From an uncultured Bacteroidales bacterium (lineage in GTDB: Bacteria; Bacteroidota; Bacteroidia; Bacteroidales; Paludibacteraceae), in NCBI GenBank assembly GCA_902769535.1, contig CACXPH010000024.1, forward strand, positions 1-37,322: a DNA stretch of 37,322 nt, read 5' to 3'. Both the position numbers and the translations under genes were made by a program. The first letter of the stretch is position 1, and every line of letters starts with the position of its first letter. Below, piece by piece: positions 19,247-27,525 of the stretch. The notes under the pieces are model-generated. The model made no database searches, was not told the origin of the DNA, and saw only the letters and a program-made list of their open reading frames with translations.

Positions 19247-20434
19247 TTAGTCGATGAGTTTGGTAATCTGACCGGAACCTACGGTACGGCCACCCTCACG
19301 GATAGCGAAACGCAGACCCTCAGAGCAAGCTACCGGGTAGATCAGCTTAACGGTGATCTCCAGGTTGTCGCCCGGCATTACCATCTCAGTTCCTTCCGGC
19401 AGAGTGATCTCACCGGTAACATCCATGGTACGGATGTAGAACTGCGGACGATAGTGGTTGTGGAACGGAGTGTGACGGCCACCTTCCTCTTTCTTGAGGA
19501 TATAAACGGAAGCCTTGAACTCGCTGTACGGTTTAACGCAACCCGGGTGAGTCAATACCATACCACGCTTAACCTCATCTTTGTCGATACCACGGAGGAG
19601 CAGACCTACGTTATCACCAGCTTCACCTTCGTCCAGCAATTTGCGGAACATCTCAACGCCGGTTACAACGCTCTTCTTACCCTCAGCACCCAGACCGATC
19701 AACTGAACCTCGTCACCAACTTTGATGACACCAGTCTCGATACGACCAGTTGCTACAGTACCACGACCGGTGATGGAGAATACATCCTCAACCGGCATCA
19801 AGAACGGTTTGTCAACGGCGCGAACCGGCAGCTGGATCCAGTTGTCGCAAGCATCCATCAACTCAAGAACCTTCTCTTCCCACTCAGGAACACCGTTCAG
19901 TGCACCAAGAGCAGAACCGCGGATAACCGGAGTGTTGTCGCCGTCGAACTCATAGAAGCTCAGCAGCTCACGCATCTCCATCTCAACGAGGTCGAGCATC
20001 TCAGGATCGTCAACCATATCGCACTTGTTCATGAATACAACCAGGCGCGGTACGTTTACTTGGCGAGCGAGCAGGATGTGCTCACGAGTCTGAGGCATCG
20101 GACCATCAGTAGCAGCAACAACGATGATAGCGCCATCCATCTGAGCAGCACCAGTTACCATGTTCTTTACATAGTCGGCGTGGCCCGGGCAGTCAACGTG
20201 AGCGTAGTGACGGTTAGCCGTCTGATACTCAACGTGAGCGGTGTTAATGGTAATACCACGCTCCTTCTCTTCCGGAGCATTGTCAATAGAGTCGAACGAA
20301 CGGAGCTCAGACAGACCTTTCTTTGCCAATACGGTAGTAATAGCAGCGGTCAGAGTCGTTTTTCCGTGGTCAACGTGACCGATGGTACCGATGTTAACGT
20401 GCGGTTTCGAACGGTCAAATTTTTCTTTTGCCAT
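19247..20434 (-). CDS. tuf: Translation elongation factor EF-Tu
   Basis: 395 aa from the ATG at 20434 ([19 protein letters not shown]). The open frame extends further upstream through tRNA genes, but that part is not coding. EF-Tu delivers aminoacyl-tRNA to the ribosome as a GTP complex. GTPase motifs: GHVDHGKT (P-loop), the switch I region with [21 protein letters not shown] (G3) and NKCD (G4). The family end [15 protein letters not shown] is intact. It is preceded 31 nt upstream by a strong terminator-like hairpin (20465-20500) and followed 45 nt downstream by tRNA-Trp, with a GC-rich hairpin between (CGGGC...GCCCG near 19206-19227). Confidence 0.99.
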   Translation of the reverse strand: MAKEKFDRSKPHVNIGTIGHVDHGKTTLTAAITTVLAKKGLSELRSFDSIDNAPEEKERGITINTAHVEYQTANRHYAHVDCPGHADYVKNMVTGAAQMDGAIIVVAATDGPMPQTREHILLARQVNVPRLVVFMNKCDMVDDPEMLDLVEMEMRELLSFYEFDGDNTPVIRGSALGALNGVPEWEEKVLELMDACDNWIQLPVRAVDKPFLMPVEDVFSITGRGTVATGRIETGVIKVGDEVQLIGLGAEGKKSVVTGVEMFRKLLDEGEAGDNVGLLLRGIDKDEVKRGMVLTHPGCVKPYSEFKASVYILKKEEGGRHTPFHNHYRPQFYIRTMDVTGEITLPEGTEMVMPGDNLEITVKLIYPVACSEGLRFAIREGGRTVGSGQITKLID

Positions 20435-20464
20435 AGTAATTCTTTTTGTTTGTTTTCTTTTCTC

Positions 20465-20500
20465 AAAAAAAGGCCGGTCAGCATTGACTCTAACCAGCCT
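20465..20500 (-). terminator. Terminator-like attenuator between the tRNA cluster and tuf
   Basis: An 11-bp stem (471-481 with 490-500 of 20 kb; two pairs are G-U in the RNA) with loop AGUCAAUG is followed by seven U residues (465-471). It comes directly after tRNA-Thr(GGT) and ends 31 nt before the tuf start. No promoter fits between the hairpin and tuf, so tuf and the downstream genes must be reached by read-through, or from a promoter inside the tRNA genes. Confidence 0.82.
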
Positions 20501-20505
20501 ATTCA

Positions 20506-20580
<75 letters not shown>

Positions 20581-20586
20581 GGAGAG

Positions 20587-20659
20587 AGCGAAAGACGGGA
20601 CTCAAACCCGCGACCCCCAGCTTGGAAGGCTAGTGCTCTATCGACTGAGCTACTTTCGC
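20587..20659 (-). tRNA. tRNA-Gly (anticodon TCC)
   Basis: Acceptor GCGAAAG/CTTTCGC, anticodon loop CTTCCAA, T-arm GCGGGTTTGAGTCCCGT. Discriminator U; CCA is not encoded. Third in the cluster, 6 nt before tRNA-Thr(GGT). Confidence 0.97.
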
Positions 20660-20688
20660 ATGAGCCCCGCTTGGGGATTCGCTTTTTG

Positions 20689-20770
20689 TGGGTGCGGATG
20701 GATTCGAACCACCGAAGTCGAAGACAGCAGATTTACAGTCTGCCCCATTTGGCCACTCTGGAACACACCC
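20689..20770 (-). tRNA. tRNA-Tyr (anticodon GTA)
   Basis: 82 nt with a long variable arm, as expected for tRNA-Tyr. Acceptor GGGTGTG/CGCACCC with one G-U pair, anticodon loop CTGTAAA in stem GCAGA/TCTGC, T-arm GGTGGTTCGAATCCATC. A short CCCC-AAGC-GGGG hairpin lies between it and tRNA-Gly. Confidence 0.97.
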
Positions 20771-20788
20771 ATTTTTCAAAGAACTCTG

Positions 20789-20861
20789 AGCCTCTAGTCG
20801 GACTCGAACCAACGACCGCTGGATTACAAATCTAGTGCTCTACCAACTGAGCTATAGAGGC
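20789..20861 (-). tRNA. tRNA-Thr (anticodon TGT)
   Basis: Acceptor GCCTCTA/TAGAGGC, anticodon loop TTTGTAA, T-arm GTTGGTTCGAGTCCGAC. First gene of the cluster, about 25 nt after the likely transcription start. It pairs with the GGT isoacceptor at the far end of the cluster. Confidence 0.97.
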
Positions 20862-20892
20862 GTCGTCGATACTCTTCCGACGAAAAAGCGTG

Positions 20893-20924
20893 CAAAATTA
20901 CTGCTTTTTTTTGAATTGACCAAA
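20893..20924 (-). promoter_or_regulatory. Promoter of the tRNA-tuf-secE-...-rpoBC operon
   Basis: Minus strand: TTTG (20921-20924), a 20-nt spacer, TAATTTTG (20893-20900). The -33 to -7 region is nearly identical to the tRNA-Phe promoter at 34247-34278 (shared TTTGGTCAATTC, then AAAAAAAAGCAGTA). An A/T palindrome (20935-20950, TGCA centre) separates it from the xerC stop. Confidence 0.85.
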
Positions 20925-20948
20925 TATTTTTGCAAAAAAATGCATTTT

Positions 20949-21815
20949 TTAGTCGTTTTTCTTGTTTTTACCCTCTCCACTTGCCTTTGCTCGGGGGTGT
21001 GTCGCCATATATACGCGCTTGATCTGCTCGAAGGTGGTATGCGTGTAAACCTGCGTTGTACTGAGAGACGCATGACCGAGTAGTTCCTGAATCGTTCGGA
21101 TATCAGCCCCGTTGTCCAGCATCGCCGTCGCGAAGGTATGCCTTAGTACGTGCGGCGAGTGTTTCTTAAGCGTGCTGACTTCTCCCATACGCGTGCGCAC
21201 GATTTTATATAAGGTGCTCTTGGTCAATCCCGGAAACAATCGACCGTCTGTTTCCTCGCGGATCTCCATATAGTCTTTGATCTGCTGCACCAGTCCCTCG
21301 CCTATCGGAACAACACGTTCTTTACGCCGCTTACCGAAAATACGTACCTGTCCTTGCACAAGGTCTATGTCTTTATCTTGCAGTCCAAGCAATTCCGCTT
21401 GACGCATTCCCGTCTGATACAGCATCGCTATGATCAAGGCCTCGCGCGGGTCGGAGATATCGCATCGCTGCATCTCCTCCTGACGGAAGAAGACAGGCAG
21501 CGGTTTATCGGCCTTCGGAGGAATGACACGGGCCGTGACGTCCTTGGTCACAAGCTTCTGACGCAGCAGGAATTTATAGAAACTACGGAGAGCCGACAGT
21601 TTGCGCTTGACCGAACGCGGAGCCTGGTGCTGCTCTTCGAGCATATCGAGCATCCATGTCTTCACATCCGTCTCGTCCACCCGGTTTGGATCAAAGGCCT
21701 CTATCTCCCAGCCCATAAAACGACAGAAATCTCGCAGATCATCGTGGTAAGCCTCCACGGTGCGCTGCGAGTATTTCCGCTCAATTGCTATGTAATCCAA
21801 GAAATGTTGAATCAT
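20949..21815 (-). CDS. Tyrosine recombinase, XerC/XerD type
   Basis: 288 aa from the ATG at 21815; a TTG one codon earlier also reads open, but the ATG overlaps the kinase stop as TGATG. The family resolves chromosome dimers at dif with FtsK. N-terminal SAM-like core-binding domain (FLDYIAIERKYSQRTVEAYHDD). Catalytic residues in order: Arg in GMRQAELLGL, Lys in FGKRRKERVVP, His-x-x-Arg in HVLRHTFA, His in LGHASLSTTQ, and the Tyr nucleophile in VYTHTTFEQIKRVY. The length and the absence of neighbouring phage genes suggest the housekeeping enzyme rather than an element integrase; XerC versus XerD cannot be settled here. In Bacteroides relatives, as I recall, hpf lies between this gene and the tRNAs; only 87 nt are present here. 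Confidence 0.93.
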   Translation of the reverse strand: MIQHFLDYIAIERKYSQRTVEAYHDDLRDFCRFMGWEIEAFDPNRVDETDVKTWMLDMLEEQHQAPRSVKRKLSALRSFYKFLLRQKLVTKDVTARVIPPKADKPLPVFFRQEEMQRCDISDPREALIIAMLYQTGMRQAELLGLQDKDIDLVQGQVRIFGKRRKERVVPIGEGLVQQIKDYMEIREETDGRLFPGLTKSTLYKIVRTRMGEVSTLKKHSPHVLRHTFATAMLDNGADIRTIQELLGHASLSTTQVYTHTTFEQIKRVYMATHPRAKASGEGKNKKND

Positions 21816-22462
21816 CAAATCTCTTTGCCCATTGTAGCATCGGACTCGAAGGGGAAGAGACCGAAGAGTTCGGCATCGATACGGTCGGTTACCCAGCGGA
21901 AATCCTCCGGGTTCTCGCCGAACTTGATCTTATCGCCTTCGACGATGAGCAGTTTGCCTTTGTAGTCCTTGATCCAATTCTCGTACTTATCGTTGAGTCC
22001 CTGCAGGTAGTCCAGTTTGATAGACTGCTCGTAGCCGCGCGCACGTTTCTGGATCTGAGCAACGAGTGTCGGCAGCGACGCACGCACATAGATGAGCAGG
22101 TCAGGCATCTTAACGAGTGACATCATGAGATCGAACAGATCCTGATAGTTATCAAAATCGCGGTCGGACATAAAACCCTGATCGTGCAGGTTAGGCGCAA
22201 AGATACGGGCGTCCTCATAGATAGTACGATCCTGAATGATATACTTATCCGACTTGCCGATCTCCACTACGTCTTTGAAACGCTTGTTGAGGAAATAGAT
22301 CTGCAGGTTGAATGACCAACGCGCCATATCTCCGTAGAAATCGGACAGATACGGATTATACTCCACGCTCTCAAAACGCGGTTCCCAGCCATAATGTTTG
22401 GCTAACATGTTTGTCAGGGTCGTCTTTCCGCACCCGATATTACCAGCGACTGCAATGTGCAT
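21815..22462 (-). CDS. Deoxynucleoside kinase (dAK/dGK family), paralogue 1
   Basis: 215 aa. Phosphorylates deoxynucleosides for purine/pyrimidine salvage; substrate preference cannot be read with certainty. P-loop AGNIGCGKTTL at residues 5-15; substrate-site YNPYLSDFYGD; the DRT motif in IIQDRTIYED (the family's DRS/ERS); and the LID-like basic stretch QIQKRARGYEQ. It is about 55% similar by eye to the next gene upstream and keeps the same block order. The pair resembles the tandem dAK/dGK kinases of lactobacilli, which work as a heterodimer. The stop TGA overlaps the xerC start by one base. Confidence 0.93.
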   Translation of the reverse strand: MHIAVAGNIGCGKTTLTNMLAKHYGWEPRFESVEYNPYLSDFYGDMARWSFNLQIYFLNKRFKDVVEIGKSDKYIIQDRTIYEDARIFAPNLHDQGFMSDRDFDNYQDLFDLMMSLVKMPDLLIYVRASLPTLVAQIQKRARGYEQSIKLDYLQGLNDKYENWIKDYKGKLLIVEGDKIKFGENPEDFRWVTDRIDAELFGLFPFESDATMGKEI

Positions 22463-22469
22463 AGTGCTA

Positions 22470-22500
22470 TTTATGATTTATGATTTCAAATTTATGATTT
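22470..22500. repeat. 7-bp tandem repeat between the two kinase genes
   Basis: TTTATGA, TTTATGA, TTTCAAA, TTTATGA, TTT in exact register. The array includes the stop codon of the upstream kinase (22492-22494), so changes in copy number could alter the last residues or the gap. Confidence 0.85.
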
Positions 22501-23130
22501 ACTCCAATTGTTTTCCGAGAAGAGGCCGAACAACTCGGCATCGACCTTGTTGACAACGGCGCGAAAGTCAGCGGGGTTATTCTCAAAATCCATACCGTCG
22601 GACTCGATAACCAGCACACGACCTTCGTACTTGTTGAAGATAAAATCTTCGTATTTCTCGTTGAGGCCTTTGAGGTAATCGATCTGCATAGCCTGCTCAT
22701 AGTCCCGTCCGCGCTTCTGGATCTGGGCGATGAGTGCCGGCACAGACTTACGAAGATAGATCATCATATCCGGCATCTTCATCTGTGATTTCATGAGATC
22801 AAACAGTTCCATGAAGGTCTCGTAGTCACGCTGACTGAGGTCTCCGCGTTCGTAGTTGTTCTTGACAAAGACATAGACGCCTTCGAAGATCGAACGGTCT
22901 TGCACGATGGTATGCGATGATTTCTGGACCGCCAGCATATCTTTGAAACGCTCCTTAAGGAAATAGGTCTCGAGGCAGAAGGCCCAGCGATTGATGTCAC
23001 TGTAGTAGTCCTCCAGGTACGGATTGAAGCTCACGCTCTCAAAGCGCGGCTCCCAACCGTAATACTTCGCTAACATCTTCGTTAGCGTCGTCTTTCCGGC
23101 TCCGATATTTCCCGCTATCGCGATGTACAT
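22492..23130 (-). CDS. Deoxynucleoside kinase (dAK/dGK family), paralogue 2
   Basis: 212 aa. P-loop AGNIGAGKTTL, FNPYLEDYYSD, DRS motif in IVQDRSIFEG, and QIQKRGRDYEQ. It is the close paralogue of the following kinase, with which it probably forms a salvage pair. It differs in the classical DRS (rather than DRT) motif and in Ala for Cys in the P-loop. Its ATG shares a base with the stop of the secreted GH13 gene upstream (TAATG), so its translation is likely coupled to that gene. The last codons fall inside a 7-bp repeat array. Confidence 0.93.
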   Translation of the reverse strand: MYIAIAGNIGAGKTTLTKMLAKYYGWEPRFESVSFNPYLEDYYSDINRWAFCLETYFLKERFKDMLAVQKSSHTIVQDRSIFEGVYVFVKNNYERGDLSQRDYETFMELFDLMKSQMKMPDMMIYLRKSVPALIAQIQKRGRDYEQAMQIDYLKGLNEKYEDFIFNKYEGRVLVIESDGMDFENNPADFRAVVNKVDAELFGLFSENNWSKS

Positions 23131-25568
23131 TATTTTACCAATTGGCCGGTAAGGGTATAAACCTTGTTATCGCGGAGGATATAGATCTGTCCGTTGCGAA
23201 GGATCTTAACTGCCTGTTCTCCGTCGAGCTGAATATTCTCGATCGGCAGCAAACTCTCAAGGTTGGTATTGATGGTCGGAAGGGTAACCTGCGTACCGGT
23301 GAAGATCTTCACCTCACCCGGCTGGAGGCTAACCGAACCTGAGCACGAACCACCGTTATAGTAATCATACCACGTGCCGGAAGGCAAAGTATAACTCAGC
23401 GCATTCGACGGGTCGAAGTTCGCTACCGCAATCACATTGTTGCCCCACTGTACGTAACGAACTCTCGTGCCGGAACCGAGTGCTTGTGCTGTCGGATCGC
23501 CGGCGAACCACTCCGGATGTAACTTGGTACGCAACTGGATAGCTTGCGCACATTTCGCATAAGCCGCTACACGATTGGCGTCTTTGAAATATCCCTCTGC
23601 CTCCGGACGAGCCTTGATGTTACAACGATAATCCTCTTTCTCCTGACCAACAAAGCGGTGATCGACATCGCTGTTGATCGAGTAGTCATAACCAATCTCC
23701 TCGAATTGCCACAACATATGCGGGCCGTTGAGCAGTACGTTCATCACCACGTTCTCTGCGATACGATCAAGACGAGTTGCCTTATTGGTCGTCATATCGC
23801 CTGCACCCCAACGCTTTGCCTTGTACTGCATACGCTCTTCGTCGTGGCTCTCGCAGTAGGATACATAACCGTCCTTATTGGCATCATTGAACGCATCGCC
23901 ATCCTTGAGCCATCCCATAGTCGTTTGCATATACGCGTTGGCGGTGTTATTCCAGCAGAGCATTCCCTGCTCTACCAGTCTCGGACGCTGCGTGCCCATG
24001 TTCGGTCCCCAGTGCTCGAGGATGAAATACGGTTCACCATTCGGGAAACTGTTGCCTTGTTTAGCCGCAGCCAACACACCATTGTTGTAGTAATGAGCGA
24101 TATTGTTCATCAATTTCTCGTAGTCGTACGTAGATTTGGTTCCGCAACCACATAGACCGTGACTCAGGTCCATACGATAACCGTCCACTTTGTACTCCTT
24201 AATCCAGTACTGCAGTGCGCGGGTGAACATATCGCGTGCAGGTGCGAAGTCGTGATTCCATTTCTCATACACGTTATCATCGTGCGGAACCTGGGTGCAG
24301 AACCACGGGTTGTTTGACAGGTCCGTTCCGTACGGATAGAGCTTGTTCATCGGGTTGAGGCCGGTAGCGTGATTGAACACCATATCCATGATCACCGCCA
24401 TACCGCGTTTGTGACACTCGTCGATGAACTCCTTAATCTGCGTTTCCGAACCGTACGCACGGTCAGGTGCGAAGTAGTGGTTAGGCGAATATCCCCAGTT
24501 ATAGTTTCCATCAAACTCGCAGATAGGCATCAGCTCAATCGCGTTCACACCCAACTGCTGGATGTAATCCAGACGCTCCATAAGACCTTGTATATTACGC
24601 TTAGCGGTATAGTCATACACCCAAAGTTCGTAGATAACGAGGTTGTTCTTGTCCGGACGTTGGAAATTGAGCGTAGCACTACTCCATTGGAACTCCGGTT
24701 TCTGCGTTTGGATAACCGTCACATAGCCACCGTCAGCACCTACCATCGGGTAATCGATCAGCGTCGGATCGGCTTGCTTAGGTTCCCACTGGTCATCCTT
24801 GTGAATAACCTTAGTAGAGAAGAGATCCGAGATCTGCTTACGGACGCCATCCGCACGCTCGATCGCATACTGGAAGCGGTACTCTTTACCCGGAGTCAGA
24901 CCGGTGAGAGTAATCCAGAAATAATTATCGTCACGCTTGAGTTGGTATTCGGACTTCAGAGTCCAATCCGTCATATCACCTAATAGAAAGACACGCTTCG
25001 CCGGTTGGGTCTTGCTGGCTGCATACGTACAGAGCGTAACAGACGTACCGTCCGAACCGTAATAGATACCTTGGTCAATACCCGAAGGACGCGTACCGGT
25101 AATAGGCGCAACGCCATCAACCGCATCCCAGATATCCGCCACCGATTCCTGACCCAGCACCACGAAGATATCCTGACCTCCTGCTGTCTTTCCCTCTTTC
25201 GACCCGCCAGGGCCGTCATTGAATACAAAGCACAGCGCATACACATCCGTTCCCGAAGGAATATTATAGTACGTGTACATGTTATCGATTTCCAACTGCC
25301 ACTTGTCACCCACTTTGGTCAACTCGGGGGCACTCGACGAACGCCAACCCGCCTTCACACCCTGCCAGTTAGCCGTAGGCGTACAATAACCGGTATGTGC
25401 ATAGCATTTGGTTGCTGTTGCCATACCGCCGTTGCCTGCCTTCGGGTCAAAAGTAATAGTGATTTTACCGGTGTAACCTTTCGGTACAGGATTCGGAGAG
25501 GTTGTTACCTGAGCAGCAACGAAAAGTGAGCAAAGACTCAATACGAATAAAAACGCAAACTTCTTCAT
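23130..25568 (-). CDS. Secreted GH13 alpha-amylase-family enzyme with C-terminal tail
   Basis: 812 aa from the ATG at 25568, chosen because it gives a clean Sec signal (MKKFAFLFVLSLCSLFVAAQ); the frame is open 26 codons further up. N-terminal beta-sandwich (about 20-150, with FDPKAGNGG), then an E-set/CBM48-like domain (about 200-290, with FLLGDMTDW and LTGLTPGKEYRFQYAIE), then a GH13 barrel. Catalytic residues: Asp nucleophile in DGYRMDLSHG (about 466), Glu acid/base in FILEHWG (about 519), transition-state Asp in ESHDEERM (about 573); region I is MVFNHATG. The module order is that of pullulanase or branching-enzyme-like GH13 members rather than plain alpha-amylase; exact specificity is unclear. 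It ends KVYTLTGQLVK, the tail shared by six proteins here. Its own promoter is at 25616-25647; the stop overlaps the kinase start. Confidence 0.9.
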   Translation of the reverse strand: MKKFAFLFVLSLCSLFVAAQVTTSPNPVPKGYTGKITITFDPKAGNGGMATATKCYAHTGYCTPTANWQGVKAGWRSSSAPELTKVGDKWQLEIDNMYTYYNIPSGTDVYALCFVFNDGPGGSKEGKTAGGQDIFVVLGQESVADIWDAVDGVAPITGTRPSGIDQGIYYGSDGTSVTLCTYAASKTQPAKRVFLLGDMTDWTLKSEYQLKRDDNYFWITLTGLTPGKEYRFQYAIERADGVRKQISDLFSTKVIHKDDQWEPKQADPTLIDYPMVGADGGYVTVIQTQKPEFQWSSATLNFQRPDKNNLVIYELWVYDYTAKRNIQGLMERLDYIQQLGVNAIELMPICEFDGNYNWGYSPNHYFAPDRAYGSETQIKEFIDECHKRGMAVIMDMVFNHATGLNPMNKLYPYGTDLSNNPWFCTQVPHDDNVYEKWNHDFAPARDMFTRALQYWIKEYKVDGYRMDLSHGLCGCGTKSTYDYEKLMNNIAHYYNNGVLAAAKQGNSFPNGEPYFILEHWGPNMGTQRPRLVEQGMLCWNNTANAYMQTTMGWLKDGDAFNDANKDGYVSYCESHDEERMQYKAKRWGAGDMTTNKATRLDRIAENVVMNVLLNGPHMLWQFEEIGYDYSINSDVDHRFVGQEKEDYRCNIKARPEAEGYFKDANRVAAYAKCAQAIQLRTKLHPEWFAGDPTAQALGSGTRVRYVQWGNNVIAVANFDPSNALSYTLPSGTWYDYYNGGSCSGSVSLQPGEVKIFTGTQVTLPTINTNLESLLPIENIQLDGEQAVKILRNGQIYILRDNKVYTLTGQLVK

Positions 25569-25615
25569 ATGATTAGATTTATTAATTATTTCGAGGTACC
25601 ATATAATTTGCGGTG

Positions 25616-25647
25616 CAAATTTACTGCTTTTTTTTGACATATGCAAG
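25616..25647 (-). promoter_or_regulatory. Promoter of the GH13-kinase-kinase-xerC unit
   Basis: Minus strand: CTTG (25644-25647), a 20-nt spacer ending GCAG, then TAAATTTG (25616-25623). The -33 region is CTTGCATATGTCA, the same as at the transporter gene (37023-37054). Confidence 0.82.
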
Positions 25648-25663
25648 GTTTTTGGCTTTTTTC

Positions 25664-25700
25664 ATAAAAAAAAGCGAGCAGTATTGCTACTGCCCGCCTT
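25664..25700 (-). terminator. Terminator of the starch operon
   Basis: A 13-bp stem (671-683 with 688-700 of 25 kb, two G-U pairs) with the tight loop GCAA is followed in the RNA sense by eight U residues (666-673). It lies 20 nt after the stop of the 579-aa protein and 17 nt before the -33 box of the next promoter. Confidence 0.9.
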
Positions 25701-25719
25701 TTTCAGAAGGAACTTTTGA

Positions 25720-27459
25720 CTATTTGATCATCTGTCCCATGAGGGTATAGCTGTGCTCACCACGGATGATCACAACTTGACCCTCGCGAAGAACTTTAAC
25801 AGCCTTCGTATCTGTTGCAACATTCTGAACATCTACCGTGCCGGTCGGAGCAATAAAGATGCAACCAGCGAACCAGCCTTCATTGCCGTCGTAGTTCGGA
25901 CGGAAGTACATGGTAGTCGTACCTACGTGGTTAGCATCTACAACATAGTTGTTACCACCGGGATACCAAGTTTTGATAGCGTCATTCTCTACGTAAACCA
26001 CCTTGATGGAATCACCTTGAGTCAGATTTACGCTGAGCATGTACTCACCTGCAGTCTCTGTATTCTCTGCGAAGAGATATTGAGCAGCAGGAGTCCAATC
26101 GTTAACTACCTTACCTACGAGGTAGTAACCATTCTCCAGAACGTTAGCCGGCTTCTCCGGGAAGATGATTCCCAGCGAGTCGTTTGCAAACGTCCATGTG
26201 AAGGTGTACTGACCATCCGCATCAAGTTGGAGAACCATGTTTGCATCGTTGTTACCGGTGATGCCGGCAGCACCTGCAAAGTCACGATGATACGTGTAAC
26301 CGTTCGAACGCCACTCGCCATTGATGATCATCTTAAACTCATACGTACCCTTCTTGATGTTCTCTACTGTCAGAGATGCACTCAGCTTGTCTTGAGCCAG
26401 AACGAACGGAATGGAATCACCCCATGCATTCATCGAGCCCTTAACTGCTACCGTCGGATCCGGAACTACCGGTGCTACATACTTACCCGTTACCGTTGCT
26501 GCTATAGTGCTGTCGGCCGGATTGAACGTAAAGTATGCCGTATCCTTGGCTGCTACACCTGCAATCTCTGCATAGTATCTCGCGCCTTCATCTGTTGCTG
26601 CACTATGGATATTCATACCACCACCGTAGTATACGATCGTGTCTGTCAACCACTTGCCTTCTACCTCTTTCAGTGCGTGCCAGTTCCAATCACCATTCTC
26701 TGCTGCATACTTAGCATAGTAGTTAACCACTACAGGCTCTACATAGAAGTTACCTTCCAGTTTGAAGAGTTCATTCGTGTAGATCACTTTAACGGTACCC
26801 GCTTCAGCGAGGGTGAAGTGGATGTTATTATCCTTATCGGTGCTCAGGCCATCCGCTTTAACGGTCAGGTCGCTGTAACCCTTCGCGGTGTTCCATGTAC
26901 CATCAACCGTTACTTTGAGTGTGTAGCTACCTGCGGCGAGCTTCAGAACGAGGGTGTCGCTTTCAGACTTAATTGCATTCGATTGCCATGCAAGCGAGTC
27001 AACGAGTGCGCTGTCACCGGTTACGTAGAACTTAGCAGGTACTACAGGAGTAATAGGCTCTTCACCGTAAACCGACCACTCACCTGCTACTCCGGGATCA
27101 CCCCAGACAGCGGCTTCGCTAGTGATCGTGTACAGGTTCTTGCCATCTGTCGGAAGTGTCAGGTCTGCGGTTTTTGCACCCCAGTCAGCAACTGCACCGC
27201 TAGCATTTACGCGAACGAAGATAAGTCCGGTAATATCAGCAGGAACGTCATACGACCAAGTGTCAGCTTCACCTTCTACCGGAGCCATACGGATACCCGG
27301 CCAATTGATAGCAGCCGAAGCACCTCCCCAATAATAAACAGCGACAGCAGCACCGTCTGCTTTCCACCATGATTTGTCAACTTTGCAATAAATTGTAGTA
27401 GCGCTCATAGAACCTACCATCAACATCATTGCAAACAATAAAGAAAGAAATTTTCTCAT
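25720..27459 (-). CDS. Secreted protein with starch-binding-like modules and C-terminal tail
   Basis: 579 aa, Sec signal MRKFLSLLFAMMLMVGSMSA. Residues 22-115 form a CBM26-like module: AVYYWGG, INWPGIRM and a repeated WSVYGEE border, the Trp-Pro-Gly block being typical of starch-binding modules 25/26. Two further beta-sandwich modules follow, about 147-245 (LVLKLAAGSYTLKVTVDGTW) and about 330-430 (VKGSMNAWGDSIPF, KGTYEFKMIINGEW), which resemble pullulanase-type or SusE/F-type starch modules. No catalytic domain is visible. It ends GEHSYTLMGQMIK, the shared tail. As the last gene of a starch operon it probably captures starch at the cell surface or extracellularly. Ligand binding is inferred from motifs only. 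Confidence 0.78.
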   Translation of the reverse strand: MRKFLSLLFAMMLMVGSMSATTIYCKVDKSWWKADGAAVAVYYWGGASAAINWPGIRMAPVEGEADTWSYDVPADITGLIFVRVNASGAVADWGAKTADLTLPTDGKNLYTITSEAAVWGDPGVAGEWSVYGEEPITPVVPAKFYVTGDSALVDSLAWQSNAIKSESDTLVLKLAAGSYTLKVTVDGTWNTAKGYSDLTVKADGLSTDKDNNIHFTLAEAGTVKVIYTNELFKLEGNFYVEPVVVNYYAKYAAENGDWNWHALKEVEGKWLTDTIVYYGGGMNIHSAATDEGARYYAEIAGVAAKDTAYFTFNPADSTIAATVTGKYVAPVVPDPTVAVKGSMNAWGDSIPFVLAQDKLSASLTVENIKKGTYEFKMIINGEWRSNGYTYHRDFAGAAGITGNNDANMVLQLDADGQYTFTWTFANDSLGIIFPEKPANVLENGYYLVGKVVNDWTPAAQYLFAENTETAGEYMLSVNLTQGDSIKVVYVENDAIKTWYPGGNNYVVDANHVGTTTMYFRPNYDGNEGWFAGCIFIAPTGTVDVQNVATDTKAVKVLREGQVVIIRGEHSYTLMGQMIK

Positions 27460-27525
27460 GATTTTTGTGTTTTGGTTAATGAATAAAGTTAGTTAATTAT
27501 ACTATACTATATGGTATATATCGTG

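Noticed and set aside
20935-20950. xerC terminator
   Set aside because: The palindrome of six A, TGCA and six T has no GC stem and is better seen as part of an A/T-rich promoter upstream region.
20949-21815. Mobile-element integrase
   Set aside because: It has housekeeping Xer length, sits by the tuf operon as in related genomes, and no other mobile-element gene is adjacent.
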